A stretch of DNA of 23,099 bases, taken from an uncultured Lachnospiraceae bacterium. Its GTDB lineage: Bacteria > Bacillota > Clostridia > Lachnospirales > Lachnospiraceae. The stretch spans positions 1 through 23,099 of the forward strand of contig CAJKQE010000030.1 of NCBI GenBank assembly GCA_905201915.1, given 5' to 3'. The position numbers and the translations under genes are program-made. This document shows, in pieces, positions 23,028-23,099 of the stretch (positions are counted from its first letter, which is position 1; each line of letters opens with the position of its first letter). The notes below the pieces were generated by a model that made no database searches, was not told where the DNA came from, and saw nothing but the letters and a program-made list of their open reading frames with translations.

Positions 23028-23099
23028 TTATTCTACCCAAACGCCTGAGCCATTCACATAGCTTCCATCTATCCAAGTGTCTGATGCCATGTGTCCATC
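23028..23099 (-). CDS. C-terminal end of a cell-wall-binding repeat protein (partial)
   Basis: The last 23 codons of a gene entering from the right edge. The translation includes TWIDGSYVNGSGVWVE before TAA, the typical last unit of proteins with C-terminal choline-binding-like (CW_binding) repeats, with the Trp-x-Asp-Gly and Gly-x-Trp spacing. Such proteins are usually secreted wall hydrolases, adhesins or uncharacterised surface proteins; the catalytic part is outside the window. It is followed by a strong terminator, so the frame is real. Confidence 0.75.
   Translation of the reverse strand, partial: DGHMASDTWIDGSYVNGSGVWVE

Noticed and set aside
1..23099. CRISPR array, insertion sequence, prophage or defence island.
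   Set aside because: No regularly spaced repeats, transposase, integrase or recognisable defence genes were found; the AlbA_2/HATPase fragment alone is not evidence for such an island.

Overview
The window looks like ordinary chromosome of a low-to-moderate GC Gram-positive anaerobe of the class Clostridia, most likely a Lachnospiraceae gut bacterium (Blautia/Mediterraneibacter type). Evidence: strong AGGAGG-type ribosome binding sites, sigma-A-like promoters, sortase B, a DUF951 protein, ferrous-iron uptake genes, an ECF-type vitamin transporter subunit, a KtrB/KdpDE-like potassium locus and a C-terminal cell-wall-binding repeat. The genus is an inference from protein style only; there is no rRNA or other marker gene.

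Layout, left to right. (1) 63-2811, minus strand: an operon read as zinc-ribbon membrane protein -> class B sortase -> sirtuin deacylase -> DUF951 protein, with a promoter near 2838-2866. (2) 2913-5707, minus strand: a coenzyme A operon, coaBC -> ECF S component -> coaX, with a good promoter (5679-5707), a 14-bp palindrome in its leader and a clear terminator. The S component most probably imports pantothenate, which CoaX phosphorylates and CoaBC converts to phosphopantetheine. (3) 5793-9052, plus strand: DUF1275 membrane protein, an AraC-type regulator coupled by an ATGA overlap, and a GH13 alpha-glucosidase with its own TATAAT box. (4) 9056-11249, plus: feoA-feoB. (5) 11257-11323: a large inverted repeat between convergent genes. 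(6) 11344-13188, minus: lrgA-lrgB-gntR. A near-consensus promoter is overlapped at the start point by a palindrome of the PdhR/FadR type, which suggests that the operon represses itself in response to an organic acid. (7) 13252-14901, plus: peptidase T and a small lipoprotein with a strong terminator. (8) 14976-15432, minus: a decayed fragment of an AlbA_2/HATPase-type protein, frameshifted at both ends. (9) 15493-19142, minus: ktrB -> shortened KdpD-like kinase -> KdpE-like regulator, a potassium uptake and signalling operon without KdpFABC and without KtrA in view. (10) 19241-22959, minus: a heterodimeric ABC exporter under a perfect TTGACA-N17-TATAAT promoter with a MarR-like operator. (11) 22974-23099: terminator and the last 23 codons of a cell-wall-binding repeat protein running off the right edge.

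I found no CRISPR array, tRNA, rRNA, insertion sequence or prophage. No clearly new system is visible. The most interesting points are regulatory (the lrgA operator, the ABC operator without a neighbouring regulator, the coaBC leader palindrome), the 14-bp inverted repeat after feoB, and the rewired potassium operon.
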